Shown piece after piece: positions 13,261-27,000 of a DNA stretch of 64,000 bases. The stretch's first letter is position 1. Every line of letters starts with the position of its first letter. Below the pieces are notes generated by a model. That model was not told the DNA's origin and searched no databases. It saw nothing but the letters and a program-made list of their open reading frames with translations. Source of the stretch: Chrysomallon squamiferum (taxonomy: Eukaryota; Mollusca; Gastropoda; Neomphalida; Peltospiridae); assembly GCA_012295275.1 (NCBI GenBank), contig CM022670.1, positions 5,426,142-5,490,141 on the forward strand, read 5' to 3'. A program made the position numbers and the translations under genes.

Positions 13261-13315
13261 CTGAGGAAGTCGAGGATTGAAAAGAGTTCACTATTTCTGG
13301 CTCGTTTTCAAAGTA

Positions 13316-13319
<4 letters not shown>

Positions 13320-13379
<60 letters not shown>
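13320..13379. repeat. (GA)n microsatellite
   Basis: Uninterrupted GA dinucleotides for about 60 bases. Confidence 0.97.
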
Positions 13380-13383
<4 letters not shown>

Positions 13384-14506
13384 ACAAAATGAAAAACTGT
13401 CTATCCTTCTCATATGAATCATATTAAATTAATACAATATACGCCATAGGTCAGTTAAAATACCCTCTTAAAAATGTCAAATGTAATTAATCTGCCCAGT
13501 GTAAATATATCCTTATTCATATAGCCTGAGATAATTTCGGGCTAAAATTTAAAAATAAATAAATAAATGAAACAACAACAACAACAACAACAAAAATATA
13601 GAAACAAAAATTTAATACTGAATATACTGGTAAAGTAATAACTAGAAATTTATTATTCATTAATTTGTTTTTATTTATTTATTTTAACCTGAAATTTGAC
13701 TTAACGAACAGGTTCTGGGTATGTTATTGAATAAGTAAAATGAACTGTTACAAATAAAAAATTTTCGTCGTTTTATTTTTCTTTATAACACACACACTAT
13801 TTTAAATTTGATTTGATTTGATTTTTTTATCTTCGTTCCATTATGGTTTGAACAATATATGTTTGTTTATTTTCCCCTAGTCATTTCGTAATTTAAAAAA
13901 AAAAAAACATTATTCGTATTTTCTTACTCTGAGTTTATCGATCAAAACCTTATTTTACCCGCTGTCAAAGGAAAAAAAAAAAAAAAAAAAATTAAATCGT
14001 GGAAAAGAAAAATTAAAAATTATTTAAGACACTGGCCTGGCAGACGATTAATTCGTGCAGTATCCTAAGCAACTCAAGTATCTTTACACAACTGACATTT
14101 ACCTGAACTCGATGACTTTTTCTTTTTTCATTTCTCCCTTTTTTTTTTTTTTTTTTTTTTTTTTTCAAGTAACAACATTCTTCAGCTTTTCAGCTTTAAT
14201 AACCACCTGTTTTCCACTTCCATATTTGCCTGCCATCAGCACATGACACGTTGTCTCGTGTCTCTTTGCACTAATTTCCGCCAGTTTGTTACATCATGCT
14301 ACTGGACATCGGGCTTCTTGAAAAAGAAAAGTTAAAAAGGAAGTGATTTCTTTCTTTCTTTGTTCGTGGATTCCGTCCTAATCGTGACGGCACACACACG
14401 CGACAAAGTATCAATATTGAGCCGTGTTCTTCACAGTGTCACATGTTACCTTCTAGCTCTGGTAAATTCAGTTTGAACAAACATCAGTGCAAGACCTTTC
14501 AGGTGC

Positions 14507-14539
<33 letters not shown>

Positions 14540-15882
14540 AAATAAGAGAAAATGATAATATTACGAAGTGCAAACATAGAATCATTAATGCTGTCTTTAG
14601 TAATAGATTGGTTTGTCACGCACTCTCTTCTTTTAAATTTTGCATTTTTAATTCATTTTAATGTAATATATCTTTTGTTTATAATGTTCCGTTTATTTTT
14701 GGTCAACTTTTATTTATTTATTTATTATCCATAGGTAAAATATTTGCTTGTAACTGAATTCTCAAGAATTTCGAATTTTTATTTTTATTATTATTATTTT
14801 TTTTTATGTATTATTATTTTTTTTTTTTTGTGATTGTCGTGGTTTTTGTTTGTTAATCTTATTATTATATATTTTTTAAATTTATTATTGTTATTACTTC
14901 TTTTCATATTATTCTTTTTTCTTATTCTTTTTATTATCTTTAGGTATTGCGGACGCAGATAAAAGTAAACAAAAAACAAAAATGTTTTATTTATACGACT
15001 GTTGTAAAATAATTTCATCACTGACCACGATACATTCGCTACGTCATCGCTGAATTAAATTATGTATGTCCTCGAGAAGTGTGTCAACATAATAAACAGC
15101 CGTTCGTTTCTAACTCCGGTCAAAGTTAAACATTACTATTCTTCCTGTCCACCCTCAGCCTTTGAACCAATAAAACCAAATATGTAGCGTTACATTTACA
15201 AATTCACAGAACGCTTTATTTCGTTCCCGGAATTAACAACTGTGATATACCAATCTTAACTGACGCCCGCAGAGAAACACAACTTTCAGGGCTTCCCTCC
15301 TAATTTGCCAACTTGGGTTGGGGGTAGAACAAAAATAACTGTTCAGTTGTCAGAATTTTAAACTGTCCACATTCAGTGCCGTGGGGCTACTGCCCCTCCC
15401 TCGATACGACAGAGATTAACTATTCCAAAGGTAAGCGACAGAATTTTAGCCCTATCGGTGTTCTAATTGGCTATGAATAGAAAAGATTCGTTCACTATCT
15501 GTAACCATTTTCAGTCTGCTCTGTTTCCATAATACAGTGGGTGTGTATATTTTTGTTCGAAAAGAAACAAACGAGGGAATATTTGTTTAAATATAGTCCA
15601 ATAAATGCTCTTAATCAGAAGGTTGTTGGCATCTCTTTCGAAGTATTTCTGTCACACAGTCACGCGTAGGAGACGAAACCTTTAAAGAATGTCTACTTTC
15701 GTCCGAATAAATACCATCACGTCAACGATGACCGGAAATGGAAGAGATGGTATTTTTATTTCTTTCCTCCTTAATTTTTAAGTACTCCATCATCTGGCCT
15801 TATTATCGATCTTGTAAATTAATCAAGTCCATAACTTTTTTCTTTCTTTCTTTCTTCATTTCTTCTTCTTCTTCTTCTTCCA

Positions 15883-15883
<1 letters not shown>

Positions 15884-15949
<66 letters not shown>
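15884..15949. repeat. (TTA)n microsatellite
   Basis: About 22 TTA/TAT units after a CTT-rich run. Shorter ATT tracts recur at 16622-16645 and 16735-16812. Confidence 0.97.
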
Positions 15950-15950
<1 letters not shown>

Positions 15951-16179
15951 GTTTGGCAACATTAAAAATATAAGGGTTGCGTTTCATAGCGCGCATGTAA
16001 AAAGTCATTAATATTACCAAGTGTTAATTAGGGTGTTCAAATGTACTGTTTAGGGCGGAGTTTTAAACTAGGCATTATACCGAACAATTAAACGGAACTA
16101 AACTTATCCCGAGCTATTACTTCTAATACAACTTTAAAACAGATGAAAGAGAGAGAGAGAAGCTTACCAAAGTGATGCA

Positions 16180-16435
16180 ATCCAAAATAGAAACGTCACT
16201 TAACGCAGGCGTTAAATGATAATTCATCGAGTGCACCACCTGTACATATTTTTGTGTCACGGAGTAACTGCAACGTAAAGCAAATGATTTCAAACACAGG
16301 CGAGCCGGATCTTTGTTATTAGCCTTAATAATGTTGTCATCCACGGCGTTTGTCCAAGCTGACGCCAAGACAGAAACGGAAATAGGCAGTCGGAGTAGTC
16401 GTGCAATATATTCTCTGCCGTATCCGTGTTCCATA
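16180..16435. promoter_or_regulatory. CpG-containing island
   Basis: Moderately G+C-rich sequence with many CpGs (AAACGTCACTTAACGCAGGC, CAGGCGAGCCGG, GGCGTTTGTCCAAGCTGACG). A minus-strand frame of about 100 codons spans it, but it has no recognisable domain, so I leave it as a possible regulatory patch. Confidence 0.3.
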
Positions 16436-18368
16436 GCAAGTTCTGATTTTTAATGAATGAATTTTATTTCAATTCTTATCCCGCTGCTTACGGAATTCCA
16501 TTAATGTAAAATGCATTTTGCAAAGAAAGATTTAATTAAATGGAAACAGCGAACGCCGTGTTTTCTAATGCTGCTTTGACAGTTGTTAGTAGATGTTGTC
16601 GCCTTTAAAAGCCAAACATAGAATAATAATAATAATAATAATAATAGCGATCGAGTATGGGGTTTATTATATTATTTTTTAACCTTTCTTTTTAAATCAG
16701 ATTATTATAATTTTTATAGTGTGACGTGGATTTTATTATTATTATTATTATTATCATCATCACATCATCATCATCATTATTATTATTATTATTTATTATT
16801 ATTATTATTATTAATTATTATTAAAACTTTTTTTCCCCTCCTAATAAGTACGCCTCTTAATTCTAATGCTTGGTAAATATCTGTAAGATATAATAATATT
16901 TTTCTTTGTTACTTCTTTTTTCTTTCTTCTTGTTTTATTTTTTTTTTTTTTTTTTTTTTTTTATTATTATTATTATTATTTATTTTTTTATTTTATTTTT
17001 TTTTTTTTTTTTTTTTACTTGCGAATTTCGTGTTCAGAAACGCCAGCCATGTGTATGTTTGGGCGTGTCCGTTGTTTGTGTCATTGCTCTGGGTCCTTGA
17101 CCGAAGATTCATTGCTGTCGCTTTTGTTATGACATTTCGTTTTGTCTCTATGATTTATATACTGTGTTTTGTCTTTTTTCTGTTCGTCGGAAAAATTAAT
17201 TTCAAAGTAATTTTCTGTTAAAGGCCTCTGGGGCCTGTCATAGTACGACAGTGTTATTATTATTTTCTATTTTGCGTTTGACAGTATTATATTTAAAGGT
17301 TATGCTTTTAAAAATTTATGAGGAAATCCATATAGACATTATAACTGTATCTAGTCCAAAAGGTGAAACAGCCAACAGGTGGATTTCGAATAACGATGAC
17401 AGCTTTTTATAAATCTTCTGTTTCTTCTTCTGCTTATTATTATTAGTATTAGTAGTATTATTATACATTTGTTTGTTTATTTTTTGCTGTTTAATGGGGT
17501 TAAGTAAGGAAAGAACAATGCACGTAATTAACTTAAAGCAACGACCTTGAAGCTTTCACGAAAACATATAATTTTATTGTTTTCTTTCGAATTTAAATCT
17601 TTCACTCGTACTAAATCATATTATTATTTCCATCTGATTGCGTTTTGAAATTGTTTTATTAGCAGCTACAACTGTTCTTTTGTGGTTGTCGCCGATTAGA
17701 TAATTCTTTCTGTGAGCTTCACTTGTTTCTGTCAACGTCTCCAGCACTTAGCAGGACGCAGACGTATTACTTACGGAGCTAAATGGCCGCTTCATTTCCC
17801 TAACTATTTGTCTTTTGGGTTACGATAAGGTGTGTCAGGTTTAGTGAGTTCTTGTGTACTTTTGCAAAACAGGTTACGTGTTCTTTTGCGTGCATCTTTC
17901 AAGTTGGGCAGTCCAGTCATGTATTTCAATCAATCTCTCTATATACGATTCGCTATTTTGGATATACAGTTGGTGGGTGTGGTATGTATGTGCGTTTGTG
18001 TGTGCTGTGCGTTTGTGCGTGTGTGTTTGTGCAGATGTGTGTGTGTGTGAGAGAGAGATCCGATGACGAAAAAGTAAAAATTAGCCAGTCAGGAAAAAAA
18101 TAAAAATAAAGAATTAACAAAAATACGGAAATAATAAATAAATAAATAAATAACACTGATGACAGATGTAGAAAAACAACAAAATACTGTTTATTTTCAA
18201 AAATAGTCAACTACTTTTATTCAAATATAACATATAATGTATTAGAACATTCTCCTTCGTATGTACAGAAACGTGTCAATACAAAAAACCCAGAGAGATC
18301 CGAGAACGCATTGTAGAAAAACTAGTGTTTGTAGCTAACACAGCAAGTTGAGACGGGTACAAATGGAT

Positions 18369-18370
18369 AC

Positions 18371-18419
<49 letters not shown>

Positions 18420-18421
18420 GT
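18369..18421. repeat. (AAT)n microsatellite
   Basis: Uninterrupted AAT units; a second tract of about 50 bases is at 19731-19781. The first sits close to the point where CpG becomes scarce. Confidence 0.95.
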
Positions 18422-19727
18422 AAGTAAAATATTAACAACAATAATTAAATTTAACAAGGCATTAAAAAATGAAGTTAACGGTTGAAAAGAAAATGAAGAC
18501 ACTTTATTTATTAGAGACTACAGATAACAACAAAAACATTTTAATATAAATAAAATATACTTGTCTAGAAAGTAACCAAATAAAAAGATTCTAACAGATA
18601 CTGAAGACAAACTGGAAATAAAACAAAGATATATATATTTTTCTACTTTTGAAAAAGTCAGCATTACATTATTTTATGTTATTTAAAAAAAAAATCTTAC
18701 TGTTCACAGAAACTGCTAATTTAAATTAGAATCCTCAAAAAAAAAAAAAAAAAAAATTAAAAAATACAATCACATTAGTTACATATAAAACAGCCTCCCA
18801 AAATAGTAACAATATTAGGTGTTTTTTTTGTTGTTTTTTTTACATGTTTTTTTTTTTTTACATTTTTTAGTTATTATAATTATATATATATAGTTTTTTA
18901 TATATATATTTATTTTACAATTTTTTTTTTTGTCACTGAAGTGTTTGTACACTGATAACAAGATAACTATCATCAAACATGACAGTAACAGTAAGGCACA
19001 TTTAAATAGATATGCTGGTTGTTAACAGTACATTGCTCCTTGATGAACATTTTAAAACTCTTGTACATTCTCTCAATTCTATGTACTTCAAACAACAGGG
19101 AAAACAAACAACCTTTCCATATATACACATGCATATATATACATATATGCATGCATGATTTCATGATGGATCTGGGTGTGGAATAAGAAAGAGATATGTG
19201 TATAACAGTATGAAGAGAAGGGAACAAAATGGGAAGAGTTTTTTTATACTTGAAAAACAATTCTTTTAAGGATCAAATGTATTGCTGCCTGGTAAAAACC
19301 TGCAATAATCAAAATCTGACGAAAGCACTTTCTATATGCATCATGGTAAACGTCTTAACAAGTGCAGGGCAACAAAATGGTGAAAACAGTGAGAAATGTC
19401 AAAAATTTGGTAAAACAGATTGGAATGCACTGCAAAACAGAAAATGTTGCACCCCTCCAAAGGAGAGGTTTGTAATTAACAAACTAAAAACAAAAAAAAA
19501 AAAAAAAAAAAAATAAAAAAAAAAAAGGAAAATAAAATTGTGAATGATATATCTTGTTTAATTATTAGTATTATTTAATTATTGATTTTATAATTTTATT
19601 TACTTGATTAATCAATTATGATACTTATGGTTTAAGATATATGTTTGTAATTAAAATGAAGCAATTTCTGAAAATAAAAGTTTCGATTCCAATATTTCTT
19701 TTATATATATATCTATTTATGCTAATG

Positions 19728-19781
<54 letters not shown>

Positions 19782-22700
19782 GAAAGTAGAAAAGATTTTA
19801 ATTTTTTTTTTTAATTTTTTTTTTAATTTGTTACCAGGACCTAAATATCAGGTCTACCTTTATCACAGAGCTATCATAAAACGACCAAGATGTGAAAAAA
19901 TCTAAACACGTATCAATTCATCTTTGGATGAACAACCATCTGCTTCAAAAACAAAACCAAATAAAAATAAACAAAAACTGTTTTGGAAAGATCCCAGAGA
20001 CAAAAACAATAAAACCCAAGCCTCCCCTTGAGAAAAAAAACATTATAGAAAATATTATACAAACAGTGTATTCTCTGTATTTCATTTAAAACAACAATAA
20101 TAATAATAATATATATATTTTTTATTTTTGAAATTTGGTAAGTAAAGAAACTAGTATTTTGATTTTTGAGATCATTGTTATTCATTAAAATTCACAGTGC
20201 CCTATCAGTGTATGGACAACATTGTTGAATTATTTCATTTAAAAGCTAAATCAAATGAAACTAATTTGAAAAACTGAGAACTGTAAAACCATGTAATTTG
20301 ACAAGCCTTGCTCACATTTTGAATAATATATCACTAAAAAAATAATAAAAAAATAAAATAAATAAATAAATTTGAGAATTAGGACAGATCTTCACTTAGT
20401 AAACATACCTCAGTAAATAGTATTAACAAGATTGTAGAAAATGAATGTTTAGCTGGAAATTAAAAAAGAAAGATTAAAATAACAGAAAAAAGGCTGACTG
20501 CACTGTGAAACTAACCACTACAATCTTTCTGAACAGGACTATTAAAACAATTGTTTGTGGTGTTGCATACAAAGAAAAACCAATTACCGACATACAGGTT
20601 TTTCCTAGATCCAATATATATATATATATATATATATGTATATGTACATGTGTATATATATATATATATATTTTATATATACACACACACACACACACAA
20701 ACATATATATATTTATTTATTTATTTTTATGTGTATAGTATGTCAAATGTATAAATCTACTCAAAATTTAAAATTGACTATTTCACAATAAAATCCTAGC
20801 CAGTAATAACACTGAATAATATATAGTTCTTTCCTTATTATTATTTACAGAATACCACAAAAACAAAAACTGTATTAAAATTTAAGTTCCAAGTATATAG
20901 TTTGTAATAATAACAATTTTTGTTTCTGTATTTTATATGCTTTTTTTCATACTGCTGTACATAATCAGTTTTGTGCATATTTTACTATGAACACTGAAAC
21001 TTAATGGTAACAAACTGTGTCTGCTGACACTCAAAAGGCAAAACTCAAAGTTCACTAATAATTTTGTTTAACAAAAGGTTTCATTTTTATTTATCTGTTT
21101 TAATAATCAAATGATTTTTGGCTGTGTCAAGATGAATGACTGATAACAAATTTTAGTTGATACAAATAACATTTCTTTACAGATAAAAACATTTACAATC
21201 TGTTAAATATAGGTCAAAGTGACCTACTTTTAGCATGCAAGCTGGTAAAATTGAAAAAGTTTAGTTCCAAAAAATAATATATATATTTACAATTTTCTTT
21301 TCTTTGATTTTATCAAAAGTAATTTTTGAGATAGCAAAAGCAATCATGAAATACATTTAAAACCAGGAATCAAAAAGGAAGAAAAAAGAAGAAAGAAATC
21401 AAATTCAGTTTCAGACGGTAGCCTGGTGTTAGTAATGTTTTTGTTTGGTTTTATTTCTAAAATATGAACTGTACAAAAATATTAAACTGATCATTTCATT
21501 ATCTTTTAACATTACCAATGTAGCAGGCAATTACCCCCATAACCATATCACATTGCCAAAACTGTATATACTGAATAGACCCATGTCAAATCATTAAAAA
21601 AGTATCACCAAGGGTCAAGAAACATTCTAAAAGACCAGCTTCTAGTTAGCAAGGTATATATCAAAATGCTCTCTCTGCACTTCAGTTAAAAAAAGTCCCA
21701 TATTTGAAACAAGATTACAAATGCCAGAAAATATACCTATAACAGTAAAAGAAAAAACGTGTCTGCTGACAGTTTGTAAACTTTGAGTTCTACCTTAACA
21801 CAACGTACTGACATACACACAAACATGCACAATGTACATATACAATTTTAAAATTACTGTTAGTCACTTTTTACTTATTTCAGTCAAAAAACGTGTTAAA
21901 TTTTACAATGGAGTTAGTAACTTTTAGGATTTAGGTTCTTATAAAAACTAAATTATTTTGACACTTTTGTTCACTGTAACTATCTACATTTTGCTGAGCT
22001 TTTTTTTTTTTTTTTTTTTTTTTTGTTACACAAAAACAATGGATAGGAAATTATCTGTAAGTATGAAGGCTGAGATTATGTACAAATCACAAAAAGAAAT
22101 ATAACCAGAAAAATAGAAATAAAATGATTTTTTAAAACTACAAATAAATTATTACTGAATGCCATTTAAACCTGTTAGTAAACAGAATATTACTTTCAGT
22201 GTCTGCAAAAATACAAAATCTTAATTTAGAAATCATTTATTATTTAAATGACTGAAAATGATCATTAATGATTGTTAAAATTTACATGTCATTATATTCA
22301 ATTTATGAAACCAAAAAACATTGTTTAATTTAAAAAAATTATTTACTTTTAGATATATCAAAATATATAACTCCCTAAGAATTTGAAAACTATTTCACCA
22401 TGATGAAAAATAAATTTATGAAACTTGTTACTTATCTTTGTAACATCATAATAATAAACTGCCAAAAATTTATTTTTGGCTTAAACGTGTTTGTACTTTT
22501 AACACCTGCAGGTCCAGGCATCCAACTTATACATGACAAAACACTACAATATTTATCTTTTTTTTCTTTTTTTTTTCCCCCTTTCTTTTTTCTCTTTTTC
22601 ATAAATGACTTTACAAAATATTAACATGAAGACTAATATACTGGCCATAAATTTTAATGATAAAGAAGCTGTCACTGTTAATGGAATGAAGAGATGTTTT

Positions 22701-23185
22701 TTTACTTCTCATTTTTTTTTTTTTTTCTTTTTTTTTTAAAGAGTTCAAATGATGGATGAGACACATTTTCCACAAAACTATTTTACAAGAAAAGGCATGT
22801 TTTTGTCTGTGTCCTTCTTACTTTATTTATTTTCACTAACAAGATTTTTTTTCTGTACACATTATGAAGACGAACATTTTCCATAATCTTTTTTTTTTTT
22901 TTCTTTTAATGTTACAGTAGTTTCCTGGCTGCTATAGGAACTGCACCTGTTGATTTCTGTGACCATTTTGCTGGAGTGCATCTTCCTCAACTCTTCAAAC
23001 CTTCTCTGGCAAGCTTGTTTTTATGGACATTTTGTAAACTGCACTCCAGACTGTCTCTTTTTAACTTCTTGAACAATTTTTTAAAATTAATTTGTCTATA
23101 TGACTGAACCTTAGAAAAATAAACTGAGCACAATCACTTGAGGCCAAATCTGACAAAAAAAAATACTTTCTTTTTTCTTTCATTT
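18422..23185 (-). other. AT-rich, CpG-poor stretch downstream of E74; possible extended 3' UTR
   Basis: No coding exon is visible on either strand. The base pattern (very AT-rich, CpG-scarce) matches the E74 introns and differs from the DNA left of about 18.36 kb, so part or all may be a long E74 3' UTR; this is inference. On the minus strand it contains two Pumilio-type TGTAAATA words (20849-20842 and 21291-21284), many AATAAA words, and simple repeats including AAT (19731-19781), TA/CA (20616-20705) and T-runs. Open frames here are low-complexity. Confidence 0.35.
20616..20712. repeat. (TA)n/(CA)n tract
   Basis: TA runs flanking TATGTACATGTG, followed by an ACAC run. Both strands show repetitive YIYI/THTH frames that are not genes. 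Confidence 0.9.
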
Positions 23186-23207
23186 TTTATTTTATTTTTA
23201 ATTTATT
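23186..23207 (-). terminator. Candidate proximal polyadenylation signals of E74
   Basis: Three AATAAA hexamers on the minus strand (23191-23186, 23196-23191 and 23207-23202), about 740 bases after the E74 stop codon. A cluster this dense is a good candidate for a proximal poly(A) site, but AATAAA is common in AT-rich DNA and further candidates lie downstream. Confidence 0.4.
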
Positions 23208-23943
23208 AATTTAGCTTTCTGATCTATGGATGCAACATCCTTGTCAGTTACATCCATCAAAGACATCCAATCTAAGACATCTAAAATGAGATGTCCAACA
23301 ACGAAACTGAGAAGTCCAAAACAAAATACCTGTCTAAGACATTAACTAAAACGTCCAAGCTAGATGTCCTGAATGGGATGTCCATCCATGATGTCCAGCT
23401 GACCCAGTTGTCAGGCGAGATAAGGTAATATCACAGCAAGCCTCAAAGTGATCATCACATTGCTTCTTTCAGGTGCTTATCACTACATTAGCACTTAATG
23501 ACACACTAGAGTTCCTTTCACACCACACTGCTGCTACCAGAAAATTACATCATTAACTATAGAATCATCTTCTGAAGACACCACCGCCACCACATGATCA
23601 TCACCAAAGCAGCCGTCTGATTAGTTTTGATCTGACAACAGTCTGGAGTAACATGTCTGCGTTATTATTTCATAATACAGTATATACTGAAGACATTTTG
23701 TGTTTCTTTTTGACATCCACAGTGGTGATATGACAAACAGAAGAATGATTTTTGTCCAAAAAATTTCTGAACAGAGAATAAACTAGTCCTAATCTTTTGG
23801 TTTATATGTACATGCACTCAGTGTGTTGTGTTGATGTTTTTTTTTTTTTTCCTGGTTTTCTCTCAGCTGCAGGTGATGGGCTTAAATGAATGAAAATAAA
23901 TCTGCCTATGGCACAATGATGGTGTCCATATGAAACACAAACA
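23208..23943 (-). other. E74 3' UTR (minimum extent)
   Basis: This follows directly after the TAG stop of the terminal exon and contains no further open exon. It includes a cluster of repeated GACATC/GATGTCC words at 23234-23398, described as a finding. The extent beyond 23.19 kb is unresolved. Confidence 0.6.
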
Positions 23944-24052
23944 CTACACTCCTGTGCAGTCTATCTCAACTATACCTTTTGGAACTTCAGCAAACTGATA
24001 AACTAGTCTCTGGCCATCAACTTTATTCAAAATACCACGTGCATAGTAATAC
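23944..24052 (-). CDS. E74: E74 terminal coding exon (second half of ETS domain, stop)
   Basis: It begins after the acceptor TCTTTCCAG at 24053. The first base completes R351 (AG|G), followed by [26 protein letters not shown] and IVEIDCTGV, then TAG at 23946-23944. It encodes the end of the recognition helix and the wing strands of the ETS fold. The ending EIDC(T/N)G is, from memory, typical of insect E74, so the C terminus looks complete and not truncated. Confidence 0.96.
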
Positions 24053-27000
24053 CTGGAAAGACAAAAACACTTAACATCACAATTGGGAATCAAATTTAAA
24101 CATTTATACAATAAGTAAAAAAGATATTAAGAAAAGAAAAAAAAAAAGGATATGAGAAACATTAATTTACATAGTACAAATAAGGGGTGCTCACCTTAAT
24201 GCTCTACCCATCGTTTCGTAGTTCATGTCAGGTTTGTTTTTGTGCATGCCCCACAATTTAGACACAGCTTTCGAGTCAACAAGTTTGAAAATTCCCTTCT
24301 CTCTGCTGGTCCACTTGATGTAGCGTGGGCAAGTCTCCCTGTTTTGTAACAACTGCAGGAGAAATTCCCATAAATATGTCGAGTTTCCCTCACGTTTCCT
24401 CTTCGGTTGTGAACTGAGTGGATATTCAGGATTCTTAGGCTTTCGACCTAAATGTAAAGGGTTAAAAAGGATAAATTAATTTCTTTTTACCTTTCAAACA
24501 AGTATCTTATAATTGTGCATATGTGTCTGTGTGTATGTGTTTCTGTGTGAGCTGTTTTTTTTGTTTGTTTTTTTTGTGTTTGTGAGTGTGCATGTGCAGG
24601 GATTTTAACAACATGAATACTGATGTGCCCTAAACATGATTTAAACAAACCAAGATGCTCATGTTGCTAATATCAAGCTGAAACAGATTAAACTTCCAGA
24701 TAAAAGCGAGTTTAAACAAGACTTTATTAACATCTTTCTTACAAAACATCCAGTAAAAGTGCAATTAATAAGGACTTTATTACCTTTCTTACACTTGGGT
24801 CTCTGTGGTGAGGCAGGAGGTGTGTTTGATGGGGAGCCATCACTGCCTGCAAAATGTACCGACGTTGGTATCAGTGGACTTGAGGCTTTATAGGCATGGT
24901 CTGAAAGAAAAACACATCATTTAGTGAAGCCAAGTCATTACTACAAGGTTTAACAAGCAAGTTTGTAATAAAAAGTGTTATAACCTCTCAACTGAAACCA
25001 TGTCTATCATCATTGTAAGAAGAAAACAATCATAGAAAAAGATAAAATGTACATGGGCCTACAAGCATATTGCCATGCATAAAATCAATTCTTTCACTGC
25101 TAAAAGGAAAAGTGATCATCTTTTTCTAAAAATAAATGGTATATGCATGAAGCCTTTTCACTGTAGGAAAAATAATAATCAGCCACTTCTAAAAACAAAT
25201 ACAGAATGCACCAGTAAACATGAAACTATTTTTATAAACATCTTGTGAAGAAAAAACAATCACCTATTCCGTAAGATTAAATAATATGTGCACATTTCTT
25301 CATACATATATATATATATTTATATTGTACCTATTTATAAGTGTTTATTAATACTGCCCCATCTCACAAAAACTGTCCTATATTTAACACTGCACAAGTG
25401 TCCTGGATTTTTTTTTATTCTTCTGCGTTATTTTCCGAGATTCAAAACCTCACACATTTCTTATTTTTAATGCTGTTCTGATTTGTCAAACTATATCTGT
25501 CTGCACTTAATTTCGTAGATTTGAAAATGCATGTATTTCTAAGATTTAACGTTTTTCTGGTTTTTCAAACTATAACTGTCTGCACTTAATTTTATAGATT
25601 TAAAAATGCACATATTTCTTAGATTTAATGGTTTTCTAATTTTTCAAGCTTTAACTGTCTGAAATACAAAGAGGTGGCACTCAGCCAAGGCTCAATAAAC
25701 ATTAAAGAACATCTAAGTTGTACCTGGCATTATGCCATTCAAGATGAGACAGTAATAAATGACAATAATGTTTTAGTTCAAAAGACATATTACACCATAA
25801 TAAAAAAATAGTAATAATAAAAAAAAAGTAATGTGTCATCTTTCTTAAGAGTAAATATTTTGAAACTGCACTGTCAACTATCAACTATTTTTTTTTTTTT
25901 AAATAATTATATGAACAAGAAACCAAGTGCTAACACAGCATGACAGCATCTACCATAACCTCTGATACTCCAGTCATGAGCAAGATCAACAAGTTCATAA
26001 CTAGACAGACAATCTGACAACCACCTGCATTTTGTTTAAATAACCACGTTCAGTTTTTGTTTTAGTTTTGTTTTTTTAAATTCAGGAAATTAATTTTACT
26101 GTTTTCAAAATTATCTATTTGTTTATTCATTTTCTCTCGACAAATTCTGACACAAATTTTGAACCCTGTTTGAAGACAACAGCATCTCATAGGCTACAGG
26201 AAACTTTGTTGACTAAGTAAATAGGAAACATATATGTCAAAGTGAATCACATTTCCGCCTGCCATCCTACATCAGGGCTGACACAATTTCCTTTTTGCAG
26301 GTCGTTATCTGTAATTCATCTTTATTGCCCGTTTCCTTCCGCACACAGCCATAATTGTAGAGGCTGCAGTATTCAGAGACCTACATGTACGTCTATATAT
26401 ATATATAGTTTATAAACAAACAATTAAACAATAACAAGACACCATTGTCACCTCTGGCTCCGAATGAAATGTGGGAAATGAACAGAATTAGAAGTCTGTG
26501 AGAAGAGTTTAAGGGTGGGGCAGTATATACAATTGACAGTAATCATTTTATTTTATAACCAGACATTTTTCCCTAGTCAGAAATTGTCTACATCTTTTGT
26601 TAATATTTTGCTAACAGTTCTCATTATATAATACAGTACAATCAAGTTATCTTATGTTACTTCATATTAATAACTGATAAACATAAACTGATCTCTTGGT
26701 ATTAATGCCATCTGTGCTCAAAAGCAATCTGCAAGTACTCAGCCTAAGGTTACAACGTGAGACATTTCTGAAAATAATAACAAATGAAGAGCTGGCACAA
26801 ACTTCCCCCCAAGGAAAAAAACAAAATGAGTAAGAGTATCACATTGCCACTTTATTAATAAATATTACGAAATGATTTACATCCACGAACTGAAACAGTT
26901 CACACTCAGTTGCATAATTAATTACATATAGACATGTATTTTTATCTTATGGAACATGTGTTTGTTGGAGTACTGAATGTTGCCACATCACTCAAATCAA

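Noticed and set aside
15738-15950. Open frame ending in a poly-tyrosine run
   Set aside because: It is a (TTA/TAT)n microsatellite read through; no domain or splice context.
16123-16434. Minus-strand frame of 103 codons
   Set aside because: It lies in a CpG-containing island, which lengthens frames by chance; no domain, partner exon or splice logic found.
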